NCBI GenBank assembly: GCA_021799915.1
Contig: JAJYZN010000022.1
Coordinates: forward strand, 1-21,787
Origin: Actinomycetes bacterium
GTDB taxonomy: Bacteria > Actinomycetota > Acidimicrobiia > Acidimicrobiales > RAAP-2
Direction: 5' to 3'
DNA: 21,787 nucleotides
Shown: one piece after another, positions 14,812-21,787 of the stretch
How positions within the stretch are numbered: the stretch's first letter is position 1
Layout of the letters: the number at the start of each line of letters is the position of its first letter
The notes under the pieces: generated by a model
Seen by the model: the letters and a program-made list of their open reading frames with translations, nothing else
The model's database searches: none
What the model was told of the DNA's origin: nothing
Made by a program: the position numbers and the translations under genes

Positions 14812-15881
14812 GACGCGGCCCCGGGCAGCCCGGTCTCGGGCGGCTCGCCGTCGCGGGTCTCGGCACCTTGGCCGCCAGGATGGGAGCGCCCGTCGCTCAC
14901 AGGCGCGCTCCCGTCGTCGAGCTGGGCGCGCCGATCCCCGAGGTGCGCGGCGAACTTGCGCAGGTGCTCGCCGAAGCGCTCCCCGATCCGCCGCTCCATC
15001 GCGAGCGCCAGCTCGGTCTCGACCACCCGGATGGCCAGCGGCCGGAGGCGTTCGACCAGCGCGGACAGTGCGGGGAGGTCCTCGGCCGCCGGCGGGTCCC
15101 CTCGGGGGGCGAGGACGTGGGTGTCGACCAGGTCGACGAACCGCCGGGCGATGCGGTCCGCGTCCTCCCGGAGGCCGGCGCCGGCCGCCAGGATTGGGTC
15201 GAACGGGACGCCGGAGCGAACGAGGAGGGCACCCACTTCGAGTGCCGCCGGGTTCGCCACCTTGTAGCGGTCGCCGTCGCGCTCGAGCAGGCCCGCCGCG
15301 ACGGCTCGCTCGACCAGCGAGGACAGTGCGTGCCCGGTGTCCACGTCCGCCGGCCCCGCGACGGCCAGCCCCGCCTCCCCCGGCCCCGCGCCGGCCAGCC
15401 CCGGCTCCCCCGGCCCCGCGCCGGCCAGCCCCAGGTCCGCCAGGAGCTCCCCAGCCGTCTTGGCGACCGTGGGCTCGGGAGCCCAGCGCGCGGCCAGCGC
15501 GGTCTCGAACCCGAGGAGTGACCCGACGTCTTGGCCCCGCTCCCACGCCGAGAGCAGCTCGGCGATGTTGGCCAGGGTGTAGCCCCGCTCGAGCAGCGAA
15601 CCGATGAGACGCAGGCGAGCCAGGTGCCCGTCGCCGTAGACGCCGGCCCTCCCCTCGCGGCGGGGGGGAGGGATCAGCCCGCGATCCTGGTACGCCCGTA
15701 CGTTGCGAACGGTGGTACCCGCAGCCCGGGCCAGCTCGTCGATCCGGTACGTTCGCCGGCCCGAGCCAGAGGAGCCTGAGGGGCCAGAGGAGCCAGAAGC
15801 AGCCGCGAGGTCGGGATCGTCCTCCCCGCCGCTCGAGCCCGACTGAGGGATGTCGTTTTCGGGCACGAGGTGATTATCCAT
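14808..15881 (-). CDS. MerR-family transcriptional regulator with low-complexity insert
   Basis: A 357-aa DNA-binding regulator. A Ser/Gly-rich N-terminal tail (1-42) precedes the MerR winged helix: YRIDELARAAGTTVRNVRAYQDRGLIPPP (HTH, ~45-73), then GRAGVYGDGHLARLRLIGSLLERGYTLANIAELL (~78-110). A LAGAGPGEPG repeat linker (~148-178) leads to a ~150-residue helical effector domain that I cannot assign to a ligand. It lacks the cysteine pattern of metal-sensing MerR proteins. Typical MerR regulators are 120-300 aa, so this is a long one. Start: ATG 15881, directly beside the -35 of the divergent diiron-oxygenase operon. That placement fits a regulator that represses or activates that operon and itself. 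The stop overlaps the peptidase start (TTGA). The DNA-binding role is well supported; the target is inferred from position. Confidence 0.9.
   Translation of the reverse strand: MDNHLVPENDIPQSGSSGGEDDPDLAAASGSSGPSGSSGSGRRTYRIDELARAAGTTVRNVRAYQDRGLIPPPRREGRAGVYGDGHLARLRLIGSLLERGYTLANIAELLSAWERGQDVGSLLGFETALAARWAPEPTVAKTAGELLADLGLAGAGPGEPGLAGAGPGEAGLAVAGPADVDTGHALSSLVERAVAAGLLERDGDRYKVANPAALEVGALLVRSGVPFDPILAAGAGLREDADRIARRFVDLVDTHVLAPRGDPPAAEDLPALSALVERLRPLAIRVVETELALAMERRIGERFGEHLRKFAAHLGDRRAQLDDGSAPVSDGRSHPGGQGAETRDGEPPETGLPGAAS
15361..15438 (-). repeat. 30-bp tandem repeat in the MerR gene
   Basis: About 2.6 copies of a 30-bp unit (15361-15390, 15391-15420, 15421-15438) differ at only a few bases. 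They encode LAGAGPGEPG-type repeats between the DNA-binding and C-terminal domains. Confidence 0.85.
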
Positions 15882-15882
15882 C

Positions 15883-15911
15883 TTGACTGTGTCAGTTTGC
15901 ACTGGTACACT
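15883..15911 (+). promoter_or_regulatory. Promoter of the diiron-oxygenase operon
   Basis: TTGACT (15883-15888), a 17-bp spacer and TACACT (15906-15911) make a near-consensus housekeeping promoter, which would start transcription near 15918. On the opposite strand TAGTGT (15912-15907) overlaps the -10 and could serve the MerR gene. An imperfect dyad (CTTG...TGTGTCAG / CTGGTACAC...CAAG) spans the spacer, the usual place for a MerR operator. Confidence 0.7.
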
Positions 15912-15995
15912 ACCAAGTGGAAACGGAGGGCACCAGCAAGCTGCCGGGTCCGGGTCACCCCGCACCCGCAGACCGCCTCTCTCGAAGGAGACACG

Positions 15996-17006
15996 ATGCC
16001 CCACCTGGCCCTCGATGATGCCCCCGCGTTCGAGACCCTGGCCGGACGCCTGAGTCGCCAGTCGGTCGAGCGCCACTTCGACGCCTACGCCGACATCGAC
16101 TGGGAGTCGCCCGAGCTGGCCGTGCGCCCCGACGACCCCCGCTGGGAGCTGTGGGAGGACGACCCGCTGGCCGCCACCGACTGGTACCGCGGCCTTGCGG
16201 CCGGGCGCCGGGCCGAGGTCGGCCTGCACCGTGTGGCCGTGATGATGCGGACCGGCTGGGAGTTCGAGAACCTGCTCCAGCGCGGACTGCTCGCGTACGT
16301 GTTCCGGCTCCCCGACGGCCGGCCCGAGTTCCGCTACGTGCACCACGAGGTCATCGAGGAGTCCCAGCACACCATGATGTTCCACGAGCTGGTGGCCCGC
16401 AGCGGCCTGCGGGTGCGGGGGATGTCGGCTCCGCTGCGCCTGGCCGCCGAGCTGCTCGTCCTGCCCCTGGCCCGGATCTTCCCCGAGCTGTTCTTCCTCT
16501 TCGTGCTGGGCGGCGAGGACCCCATCGATGCGGTCCAGCGGCAGCGCCTGCGCCAGGGCGGGACCCACCCGCTGGCCGAACGGATCATGCGCATCCACGT
16601 GACCGAGGAAGCCCGCCACCTCTCCTTCGCCCGGCATGCGCTGAAGGCATCCGTCCCCCGCCTCGGTCCGGTCCGCCGGGCCATCCTCGCCGTGGCCGCT
16701 CCCCTCCTGCTGTCGATCATGGCCCGCACGATGCTCGCCCCCTCCCCCTCGTTCGCCCGCGATGCAGGTGTCCCGAGACGGGTCGCCCGCGACGCCGCCC
16801 GCAGCGCGCTCGCCCGCGCCCGCGCCCGCGACTCGGTCGGCAAAGTGCGGCGCCTGTGGCGCGAGCTCGGCCTCCTCACTCCGCGCACGGCGCTGCTGTG
16901 GCGCGCCGCGGGCCTGTGGGATGACGATCAGGCCACGGATGCCGGACGCGCCGGGCCGGTGGCCCCGGCCGGCTCCCGGCCCGCTCCCGCCTGGACCGAC
17001 GCGTGA
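15996..17006 (+). CDS. AurF-like diiron oxygenase
   Basis: A 336-aa ferritin-like diiron protein of the AurF (p-aminobenzoate N-oxygenase) family. The metal-ligand pattern known for AurF is present: Glu89 or Glu91 (WEFEN), Glu122 and His125 (EESQH), Glu174 (GGEDPID), and His201, Glu205 and His208 in HVTEEARH. The spacing of the last four equals that in AurF. Other branches hydroxylate or desaturate diverse substrates, so N-oxidation is not assured. The C-terminal ~60 residues are Arg/Ala/Pro-rich. Start: ATG 15996 with GAAGGAG 5 nt upstream; an in-frame upstream ATG (15870) precedes the promoter and was not used. It is first gene of an operon with GTGA overlap into the monooxygenase gene. The promoter is clear, and control by the divergent MerR protein is likely. 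Confidence 0.88.
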   Translation: MPHLALDDAPAFETLAGRLSRQSVERHFDAYADIDWESPELAVRPDDPRWELWEDDPLAATDWYRGLAAGRRAEVGLHRVAVMMRTGWEFENLLQRGLLAYVFRLPDGRPEFRYVHHEVIEESQHTMMFHELVARSGLRVRGMSAPLRLAAELLVLPLARIFPELFFLFVLGGEDPIDAVQRQRLRQGGTHPLAERIMRIHVTEEARHLSFARHALKASVPRLGPVRRAILAVAAPLLLSIMARTMLAPSPSFARDAGVPRRVARDAARSALARARARDSVGKVRRLWRELGLLTPRTALLWRAAGLWDDDQATDAGRAGPVAPAGSRPAPAWTDA

Positions 17007-18514
17007 CTGCCGACGTCCGGGTCGCCGTCGTCGGCGCCGGGTTCAGCGGGATCGGCATCGCGGCGGCGCTCCGGCAAGCCGGCATCGAGGACGTGGTCGT
17101 CCTGGAGCAGGCGGACCGGGTCGGCGGCACGTGGCGTGACAACACCTACCCCGGCGCCGCGTGCGACGTGCCGTCTCACCTCTACTCCTACTCGTTCGCG
17201 CCCAACCCCGGGTGGACCCGCTCGTTCTCTCCCCAGGCGGAGATCCAGGCTTACCTCGAGCAGTGCGCGCGCCGTTTCGGCGTGCTGCCCCACGTCCGCT
17301 TGCGCCACCGGGTCGAGGCCGCCCGCTGGGACGAGGGGGTCTCCCGCTGGCTGCTTGCGACCAGCGGCGGGGAGTACCGGGCCCAGTTCCTAGTGTCGGC
17401 CCGGGGGCCGCTCAGCGAGCCGCGCCTGCCGGCCATCGAGGGCATCGAGGAATTCCGCGGCACGGTGTTCCACTCGGCCCGCTGGGACCACGGCCACGAT
17501 CTCACCGGCGAGCGTGTGGCCGTCGTCGGGACCGGCGCATCGGCCATCCAGTTCGTACCGGCCATCCAGCCGCGCGTCGGCTCGCTCACCGTGTTCCAGC
17601 GCAGCGCGCCCTGGATCCTCCCCCGCCGCGACCGCCGCATCACCGCTGCCGAGCACCTCGTGTTCCGCGCCCTGCCCGCAGCGCAGCTCGCCGTCCGGTC
17701 CGCGGTGTACTGGGGACGCGAGACCTACGCGCTCGGTTTTGTCGGCCCGGCCCGCCGCAGGCGGCGGTTCATGGCCCCGGCCGAGCGTGTCGCGCTCCGC
17801 CATCTCGCGGCCCAAGTGCCCGACCCCGGGCTCCGGGAGCAGCTCACCCCCCACTACGAGATGGGCTGCAAGCGGATCCTGCTCTCCAACGACTACTACC
17901 CGGCGCTCACCCGCCCCAACGTGCGCCTCGTCACCGACCCGATCGCCCGCATCGGCCCGCGCTCGATCCGCACTGCCGATGGGGAGGAGCACCCGGTCGA
18001 CACCTTGATCTTCGGCACCGGCTTCGACGTCACCGGACAGACGGCCGCCGCCGGCACCGTCGGGGTGGGCGGCCGGTCGTTGGCAGAGGCCTGGCACGCC
18101 GGCCTCACGGCCTACCGGGGGACGACCGTGGCGGGTTTCCCCAACCTGTTCCTCATGGTCGGGCCCAACACCGGCCTCGGCCATACGTCTATCGTCTTCG
18201 TCATCGAGTCGCAGATCGCCTACGTGCTTGACGCCATCGCCACCCTGGACCGCATGGGCGCGGCCGCGTTCGACGTCCGCCCCGATGCCCAGCAGCGCTG
18301 GGCCGCTACCATGGCCGAGCGCAGCACCGAAACGGTCTGGACCTCGGGTGGATGCGATAGCTACTACCTCGACGGCGCCGGGCGCAACGTGGCCGTCTGG
18401 CCCGGGGCGAGCTGGGGGCTCCGGCGGGCCTTGCGTCGCTTCGACCCGTCCGACCACCGGCTCATCGGGCACCGGACCGCTCTTTCGCCGGCGGCCGAAG
18501 CGGCATCGGTGTGA
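17003..18514 (+). CDS. Type I Baeyer-Villiger flavin monooxygenase
   Basis: A 503-aa FAD/NADPH enzyme that would insert oxygen next to a ketone or oxidise a heteroatom. FAD Rossmann motif VVGAGFSGIG (residues 9-18), GGTWRDNTYPGAACDVPSHLY (41-61), the Baeyer-Villiger fingerprint FRGTVFHSARWD (151-162, FxGxxxHxxxWD) and NADPH motif VVGTGASAIQ (174-183) are all intact. DTLIFGTGF and LFLMVGPNTGLGHTS follow in the usual places. The length is normal. Start GTG 17003 overlaps the previous stop (GTGA); there is no separate ribosome binding site, so coupling is likely. Its partners, a diiron oxygenase upstream and a dehydrogenase downstream, suggest successive oxidation of one substrate: hydroxylation, oxidation to ketone, then ester formation. 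The substrate is unknown. Confidence 0.93.
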   Translation: MTADVRVAVVGAGFSGIGIAAALRQAGIEDVVVLEQADRVGGTWRDNTYPGAACDVPSHLYSYSFAPNPGWTRSFSPQAEIQAYLEQCARRFGVLPHVRLRHRVEAARWDEGVSRWLLATSGGEYRAQFLVSARGPLSEPRLPAIEGIEEFRGTVFHSARWDHGHDLTGERVAVVGTGASAIQFVPAIQPRVGSLTVFQRSAPWILPRRDRRITAAEHLVFRALPAAQLAVRSAVYWGRETYALGFVGPARRRRRFMAPAERVALRHLAAQVPDPGLREQLTPHYEMGCKRILLSNDYYPALTRPNVRLVTDPIARIGPRSIRTADGEEHPVDTLIFGTGFDVTGQTAAAGTVGVGGRSLAEAWHAGLTAYRGTTVAGFPNLFLMVGPNTGLGHTSIVFVIESQIAYVLDAIATLDRMGAAAFDVRPDAQQRWAATMAERSTETVWTSGGCDSYYLDGAGRNVAVWPGASWGLRRALRRFDPSDHRLIGHRTALSPAAEAASV

Positions 18515-19335
18515 GCAGTCCCCGGCGCAGGCCAGCCGTGGAGGTCGCCGGGTCGCTCGCCGTGGTCACCGGTGCGGGGAGCGGCATCGGCCGGGCCACG
18601 GCCCTCCTTTTGGCCGAGCGCGGCGCCCGGGTGGTGGCGGTGGACCTCGACGAGCCGGCAGCCGCCGAGACCGCCCGGGAGTGCGGCGGGCACGCAGAGC
18701 AGGCCGACGTCGCCGACCGTCTCGCCATGGAGGAGCTCGGCCGGCGGGTCCTCGACGCGCACGGGGCACCGGACATCCTCGTGAACAACGCGGGTGTCGG
18801 CATGTCCGGGCGGTTCCTCGACACCTCGCCCGACGACTGGGACTGGATCCTCGGCGTGAACCTCATGGGGGTCATCCACGGCTGCCAGGTGTTCGGGCCC
18901 GCGATGCTGGCGCGCCGCAGCGGTCACGTCGTCAACTTGTCCTCGGGTCTCGGGTACTCCCCGCGGGCTACCGAGCCGGCATACGTGACCACCAAAGCCG
19001 CCGTCCTCGCCCTCTCTCAGTGCCTGCGGGCCGACTGGGGGCCGTCGGGCGTCGGCGTCTCGGCGATCTGCCCGGGTGTCATCGACACCCCGATCGTGCA
19101 GTCCACCCGCTACCTCGGAGAGCGCTCCAACCCTCGGGACGTAGCGCGCATCGCCGCCGTGTTCTCCCGGGGGCACGCGCCCGGTCTCGTCGCCAGAGCC
19201 GTCCTGGGTGCGGTCGAGCACGACCGGCCGGTCGTGCCGGTCGGCGTCGAGTCCCACCTCGGGTGGGTGCTCCACCGGCTGTTGCCGACCCGGGCAGTGG
19301 ACCGCCTGGCCCGGGCCAAGCTGGGCGGGGTCTGA
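18511..19335 (+). CDS. Short-chain dehydrogenase/reductase
   Basis: A 274-aa classical SDR that interconverts an alcohol and a ketone with NAD(P). TGAGSGIG (residues 20-27), NNAG (92-95), catalytic Ser144/145, and Tyr158 with Lys162 in YVTTK are all in place. Asp45 at the end of the second beta strand (VVAVDLDEP) suggests NAD rather than NADP. CPGVIDTPI follows the active site. GTG 18511 overlaps the monooxygenase stop (GTGA). It is last gene of the operon, with a 16-bp palindrome 6 bp after the stop. In the operon it could supply the ketone used by the Baeyer-Villiger enzyme; this is inference from order. Confidence 0.93.
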   Translation: MSSPRRRPAVEVAGSLAVVTGAGSGIGRATALLLAERGARVVAVDLDEPAAAETARECGGHAEQADVADRLAMEELGRRVLDAHGAPDILVNNAGVGMSGRFLDTSPDDWDWILGVNLMGVIHGCQVFGPAMLARRSGHVVNLSSGLGYSPRATEPAYVTTKAAVLALSQCLRADWGPSGVGVSAICPGVIDTPIVQSTRYLGERSNPRDVARIAAVFSRGHAPGLVARAVLGAVEHDRPVVPVGVESHLGWVLHRLLPTRAVDRLARAKLGGV

Positions 19336-19340
19336 GCGCT

Positions 19341-19356
19341 CGGCGTGCGCACGCCG
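19341..19356. terminator. Bidirectional terminator candidate
   Basis: CGGCGTGCGCACGCCG is a perfect 16-bp palindrome that fills most of the 22-bp gap between two convergent genes (SDR and the 166-aa gene). In RNA it gives a 6-bp GC stem with a 4-nt loop on either strand. There is no U-run. Confidence 0.5.
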
Positions 19357-19357
19357 G

Positions 19358-19858
19358 TCAGCGCCGGCGCGGCTCGTAGACCCGGGCCTGCCAGGAGCCG
19401 GTGAGCGGAGCGGCAGCGAGGAGCTCCCCGGCCCGCAGCGCCCAGTCGAGCACCTCTCCGGCCGGCACCGCGGCCGGCACGTGCACGATGAGCCCCCGAC
19501 GGGCATGGTCCTGGCGGACCTGCCAGCCCACCGGCACCGGCGCGCCCATCTCGGCGAGCCGCTGGGCGGCCTTGCGCCCCCGCGGGTGCATGATGCCGAC
19601 GTTCGCCATCTCGGTGCCGCGCCGGCCGGTGGTCGCCGGCACCCAGGTGACCATGGTCACCGCGGACTGTGCCGGACCGAACAGCCCGGCGAACGGCGAC
19701 GGCCGTCCGGGCTCGTCACCGGCCGACGGGTCGTCGGCCTGGACGCCCGGGAGCAGGTTGATCCACCCGGCGCCGGCTCGGGTGAGCCGGTCCATCTGGG
19801 CCTCGACCGCCGAGGTGTCCGACGGGGTGAGCTCGATCTCCAACTCGGGGCGGGCCAC
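19358..19858 (-). CDS. Conserved actinobacterial protein of unknown function
   Basis: A 166-aa soluble protein that I recall as a recurrent actinobacterial hypothetical but cannot name. It has three blocks: an acidic start (PELEIELTPSDTSAVEAQMDRL), a central GWINLLPGV followed by a Pro/Gly loop and VTMVTWVPATTGRRGTE, and a C-terminal VGWQVRQDHARRGLIVHVP then VLDWALRAGELLAAAPLTGSW. There is no signal peptide or transmembrane helix. Start GTG 19858 has no clear Shine-Dalgarno. It lies 37 bp after the stop of the stress-protein gene on the same strand and may be cotranscribed with it. Coding is supported by length, pattern and the tight fit between neighbours. Confidence 0.75.
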   Translation of the reverse strand: MARPELEIELTPSDTSAVEAQMDRLTRAGAGWINLLPGVQADDPSAGDEPGRPSPFAGLFGPAQSAVTMVTWVPATTGRRGTEMANVGIMHPRGRKAAQRLAEMGAPVPVGWQVRQDHARRGLIVHVPAAVPAGEVLDWALRAGELLAAAPLTGSWQARVYEPRRR

Positions 19859-19895
19859 GACCGATGTCTAGTCGCTCGGCCAGGCCCCCGCCGCC

Positions 19896-20315
19896 TCAGG
19901 AGGTCTGGGCCACCAGGACGTGGCACGGCGCCCGCCGGACGACGCTCTGGGGCACCGAGCCACCCTCGCCCGAGGTCCCGTACATGCCGCGGTTGCCCAC
20001 GACGATCAGCTCCGCGCCCACGCTCGTGGCCACCGAGACGATGGCATCGGCCGCCGCGCCGTCGACGGTGTGGCCGACCGGGTGCAGTCCCGAGAGGGTC
20101 GGGTCGGCCAGGACGCTGTCGAGCACGGCCTTCCCGGCCTCGTGCCAGCGGCTGGGAGCTGCGCCCAGCGAGCCGCCGTCTGCGCCCGACGGGTCGTGGA
20201 ACGCGTGGACCACGTGCAGGCGGGCACCGCACTGGCGCGCGAGGTCGGCCGCCACTGATACTGCACGCCGCGCCGTCTGGGACCCGTCGGTCCCTACCAC
20301 GATGGTGGCGAACAT
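19896..20315 (-). CDS. Universal stress protein, UspA family
   Basis: A 139-aa single-domain cytoplasmic Usp protein. It opens TIVVGTDGSQTARRAVSVAADLA, has a middle LHVVHAFHDP strand and closes ELIVVGNRGMYGTSGEGGSVPQSVV (residues 102-126). The ATP-binding pattern is G107-x2-G110-x8-G119-S120, the form common in ATP-binding members; the x8 spacing differs by one from the classical x9. ATG 20315 has GGGGGAGGG a few nt upstream. A TAGATT box (20388-20383) about 70 bp upstream could be its -10. It is divergent from the drug exporter, with 140 bp between the starts. Confidence 0.92.
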   Translation of the reverse strand: MFATIVVGTDGSQTARRAVSVAADLARQCGARLHVVHAFHDPSGADGGSLGAAPSRWHEAGKAVLDSVLADPTLSGLHPVGHTVDGAAADAIVSVATSVGAELIVVGNRGMYGTSGEGGSVPQSVVRRAPCHVLVAQTS

Positions 20316-20340
20316 CGCCCTCCCCCAGCCCCGATCCGAT

Positions 20341-20350
20341 CACGTACGTG
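20341..20350. promoter_or_regulatory. Palindrome between usp and exporter genes
   Basis: CACGTACGTG is a perfect 10-bp palindrome 26 bp upstream of the usp start. It shares the ACGTAC core with the AAGTACGTACTT palindrome upstream of the pilin-like genes. Possible regulator site. Confidence 0.3.
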
Positions 20351-20439
20351 CGCAGCGACCCGAAGAGCGCTCCTCTCGGCCAAATCTAGCCGCGGGCGCC
20401 TGCGCTCGCCGCAGCGAACGGATGCGTGCCCGCGCTCCT

Positions 20440-20445
20440 TATGCT
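20440..20445 (+). promoter_or_regulatory. Candidate -10 box of the exporter gene
   Basis: TATGCT lies 10 nt before GTG 20456, which would give a very short leader. No good -35 is seen. Confidence 0.35.
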
Positions 20446-20455
20446 GCCGGTCACT

Positions 20456-21787
20456 GTGCCCGCTGCGTCCCGTGACCCCCGCGGACCCGCCGGTGACCCG
20501 GTGGCAATCGACGAGCTGAGCCGGGCGCGACGGATCGGGATCCTCCTCATCTGCTCGATGAGCCTCCTCATCGTCGGGCTCGACATCACCATCGTCAACG
20601 TCGCCCTGCCGTCGATCGGCCGGAGCCTGCACTCGAGCGTGTCCGGCCTGCAGTGGGTGATCGACGTCTACACCCTGGTGCTGGCGAGCTTCCTCATGCT
20701 GTCGGGCTCGACGGCCGACCGCCTGGGCCGCCGCCGGACCTTCGTCGTCGGCCTGCTGCTGTTCGTCTCCGGGTCGTTCCTCTGCAGCCTCGCGCCCAGT
20801 CTCGAGCTGCTCGTGACCTTCCGGATCGTCCAGGCGCTCGGCGGTTCCATGCTCAACCCGGTGGCCATGTCGATCATCACCAACACGTTCACCAAGCCTC
20901 GGGAACGGGCCCAGGCCATCGGCGTGTGGGGAGCCGTCATCGGGATCAGCATGGCGCTCGGCCCGGTGGTGGGCGGTCTCCTCGTGACCACGGTCGGCTG
21001 GCGCTCCATCTTCTGGATCAACATCCCGGTCGGCCTGGCTGCGGTGGTCCTCACCTTGCGCTACGTGCCCGAGTCCCGCGCGTCTCGGGTCCGCGCCCTG
21101 GATCCCCCCGGGCAGGCAATGGTCGTCGTGCTGCTCGCCTGCCTCACCTACGTCATCATCGAGTTCCCCGCTGCCGGCTGGACCGCGGCTCGGATCCTCG
21201 TGCCCCTGGCGGCGGCGGTGATCTCCCTGGTCGGCCTGCTCGTCATCGAGCCCCGGCGCAAAGAACCCCTCCTCGACTTGCGGTTCTTCCGGTCCATCCC
21301 GTTCTCGGGCGCCACCGTCGTCGCCGTGACGGCGTTCGCGTCGTTGGGCGGGTTCTTGTTCCTCAACACCTTGTACCTGCAGGAGACCCGCGGCCTGTCG
21401 GCGCTCGACGCCGGGCTCGACACCTTGCCCATGGCCGCCATGGCAATGCTGTGGCCACCGATCTCCGGGCGCATCGTCGGCCGCCACGGGGCGCGCTTGC
21501 CGCTGGTGGTCGCCGGGGTCTTCCTCACCGCCGGCACCGTGATGCTGGCCGGCATCACGGCGACGACCGCGTTCTCCTGGCTGTTCGCCGCCTACACCAT
21601 CTTCGGGATCGGCTACGGGATGGTGAACGCTCCCATCACCAACACCGCGGTGACCGGGATGCCCCGCGACCAGGCCGGGGTCGCCGCGGGCGTCGCGTCG
21701 ACGTCACGCCAGATCGGCCAGACGCTCGGGGTCGCGGTGGTCGGAGCGCTCGTCACCGCCCACCTGCACGGATCGCTGGCCACCGAG
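20456..21787 (+). CDS. DHA2 (EmrB/QacA)-family MFS drug exporter, 3' end outside window
   Basis: 444 residues are present with no stop before the window edge. It is an integral membrane proton antiporter of the 14-helix DHA2 group. The first helix ends LDITIVNVALPSI, the motif typical of this group. Motif A GSTADRLGRRRTF follows helix 2, and motif C GPVVGGLL occurs in helix 5. LQWVIDVYTLVLASFLML and WRSIFWINIPVG are also family-typical. About eleven helices are visible. Start GTG 20456 gives a 20-residue hydrophilic tail before helix 1; GTG 20501 is in frame and possible. The substrate cannot be read from sequence. It is divergent from the usp gene; no regulator of the TetR or MarR type is visible. 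Confidence 0.92.
   Translation, partial: MPAASRDPRGPAGDPVAIDELSRARRIGILLICSMSLLIVGLDITIVNVALPSIGRSLHSSVSGLQWVIDVYTLVLASFLMLSGSTADRLGRRRTFVVGLLLFVSGSFLCSLAPSLELLVTFRIVQALGGSMLNPVAMSIITNTFTKPRERAQAIGVWGAVIGISMALGPVVGGLLVTTVGWRSIFWINIPVGLAAVVLTLRYVPESRASRVRALDPPGQAMVVVLLACLTYVIIEFPAAGWTAARILVPLAAAVISLVGLLVIEPRRKEPLLDLRFFRSIPFSGATVVAVTAFASLGGFLFLNTLYLQETRGLSALDAGLDTLPMAAMAMLWPPISGRIVGRHGARLPLVVAGVFLTAGTVMLAGITATTAFSWLFAAYTIFGIGYGMVNAPITNTAVTGMPRDQAGVAAGVASTSRQIGQTLGVAVVGALVTAHLHGSLATE

Noticed and set aside
14812..15546. N-terminal extension of the peptidase frame
   Set aside because: It lies wholly inside the MerR gene in another frame and is Gly/Arg/Pro low complexity. Family members begin near the GQWPSP motif.
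15882..16637. N-terminal extension of the MerR frame across the divergent gene
   Set aside because: It would be antisense to the diiron oxygenase. The MerR domain and promoter region define the start at 15881.
15883..19335. Equivalent of the mycobacterial mymA operon
   Set aside because: Only the flavin monooxygenase and SDR are shared in kind. There is no lipase, fadD13 or AraC regulator, and a diiron oxygenase is added.

Overview
The window is about 21.8 kb of very GC-rich DNA. It is dense with genes and uses GTG and TTG starts freely. Several genes lack a Shine-Dalgarno sequence but carry a TANNNT box 7-8 nt before the start codon, as leaderless actinobacterial genes do. Protein families (GT87 membrane glycosyltransferase, AurF-like diiron oxygenase, type I Baeyer-Villiger monooxygenase, S9 peptidase, DHA2 exporter) also fit an actinobacterium. 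An uncultured Acidimicrobiia-like lineage is my guess, from composition and gene content only.

Layout. (1) 1-980: a break-point mosaic. The first ~69 codons of a xanthine dehydrogenase/aldehyde oxidase large subunit (+) run into a short third fragment and then into an ABC ATPase gene (-) that has lost its end, including the H-loop. This is either real decay or an assembly chimera. (2) 1117-8188 (-): three overlapping genes for prepilin-like proteins, 233 aa (PilV-like), 915 aa (PilW-like with two LamG/concanavalin-type domains) and 1209 aa (PilX/GspK-like stalk with three very long glycine-rich repeats). This is the most unusual part of the window. The proteins look like a minor-pilin tip complex carrying adhesin domains. 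No pilus ATPase, platform protein or prepilin peptidase is nearby. (3) 8311-10113: divergent thiamine genes thiG (-) and thiD (+), with an AT-rich dyad between them. (4) 10165-10875 (+): an unknown single-pass membrane protein. (5) 10974-15881 (-): MerR-type regulator, S9 prolyl oligopeptidase-type peptidase and a GT87-type glycosyltransferase. The first two overlap and the third follows after 58 bp. (6) 15996-19335 (+), divergent from the regulator: AurF-like diiron oxygenase, Baeyer-Villiger monooxygenase and short-chain dehydrogenase, joined by two GTGA overlaps behind a clear promoter (TTGACT, 17 bp, TACACT). This reads as a small oxidative pathway that the MerR protein probably controls. 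(7) 19358-20315 (-): an unknown actinobacterial protein and a universal stress protein. (8) 20456-end (+): a 14-TM-type drug exporter cut off by the window edge.

No tRNA, rRNA, CRISPR array, insertion sequence or known riboswitch was seen. Every span without a gene is shorter than 170 bp.
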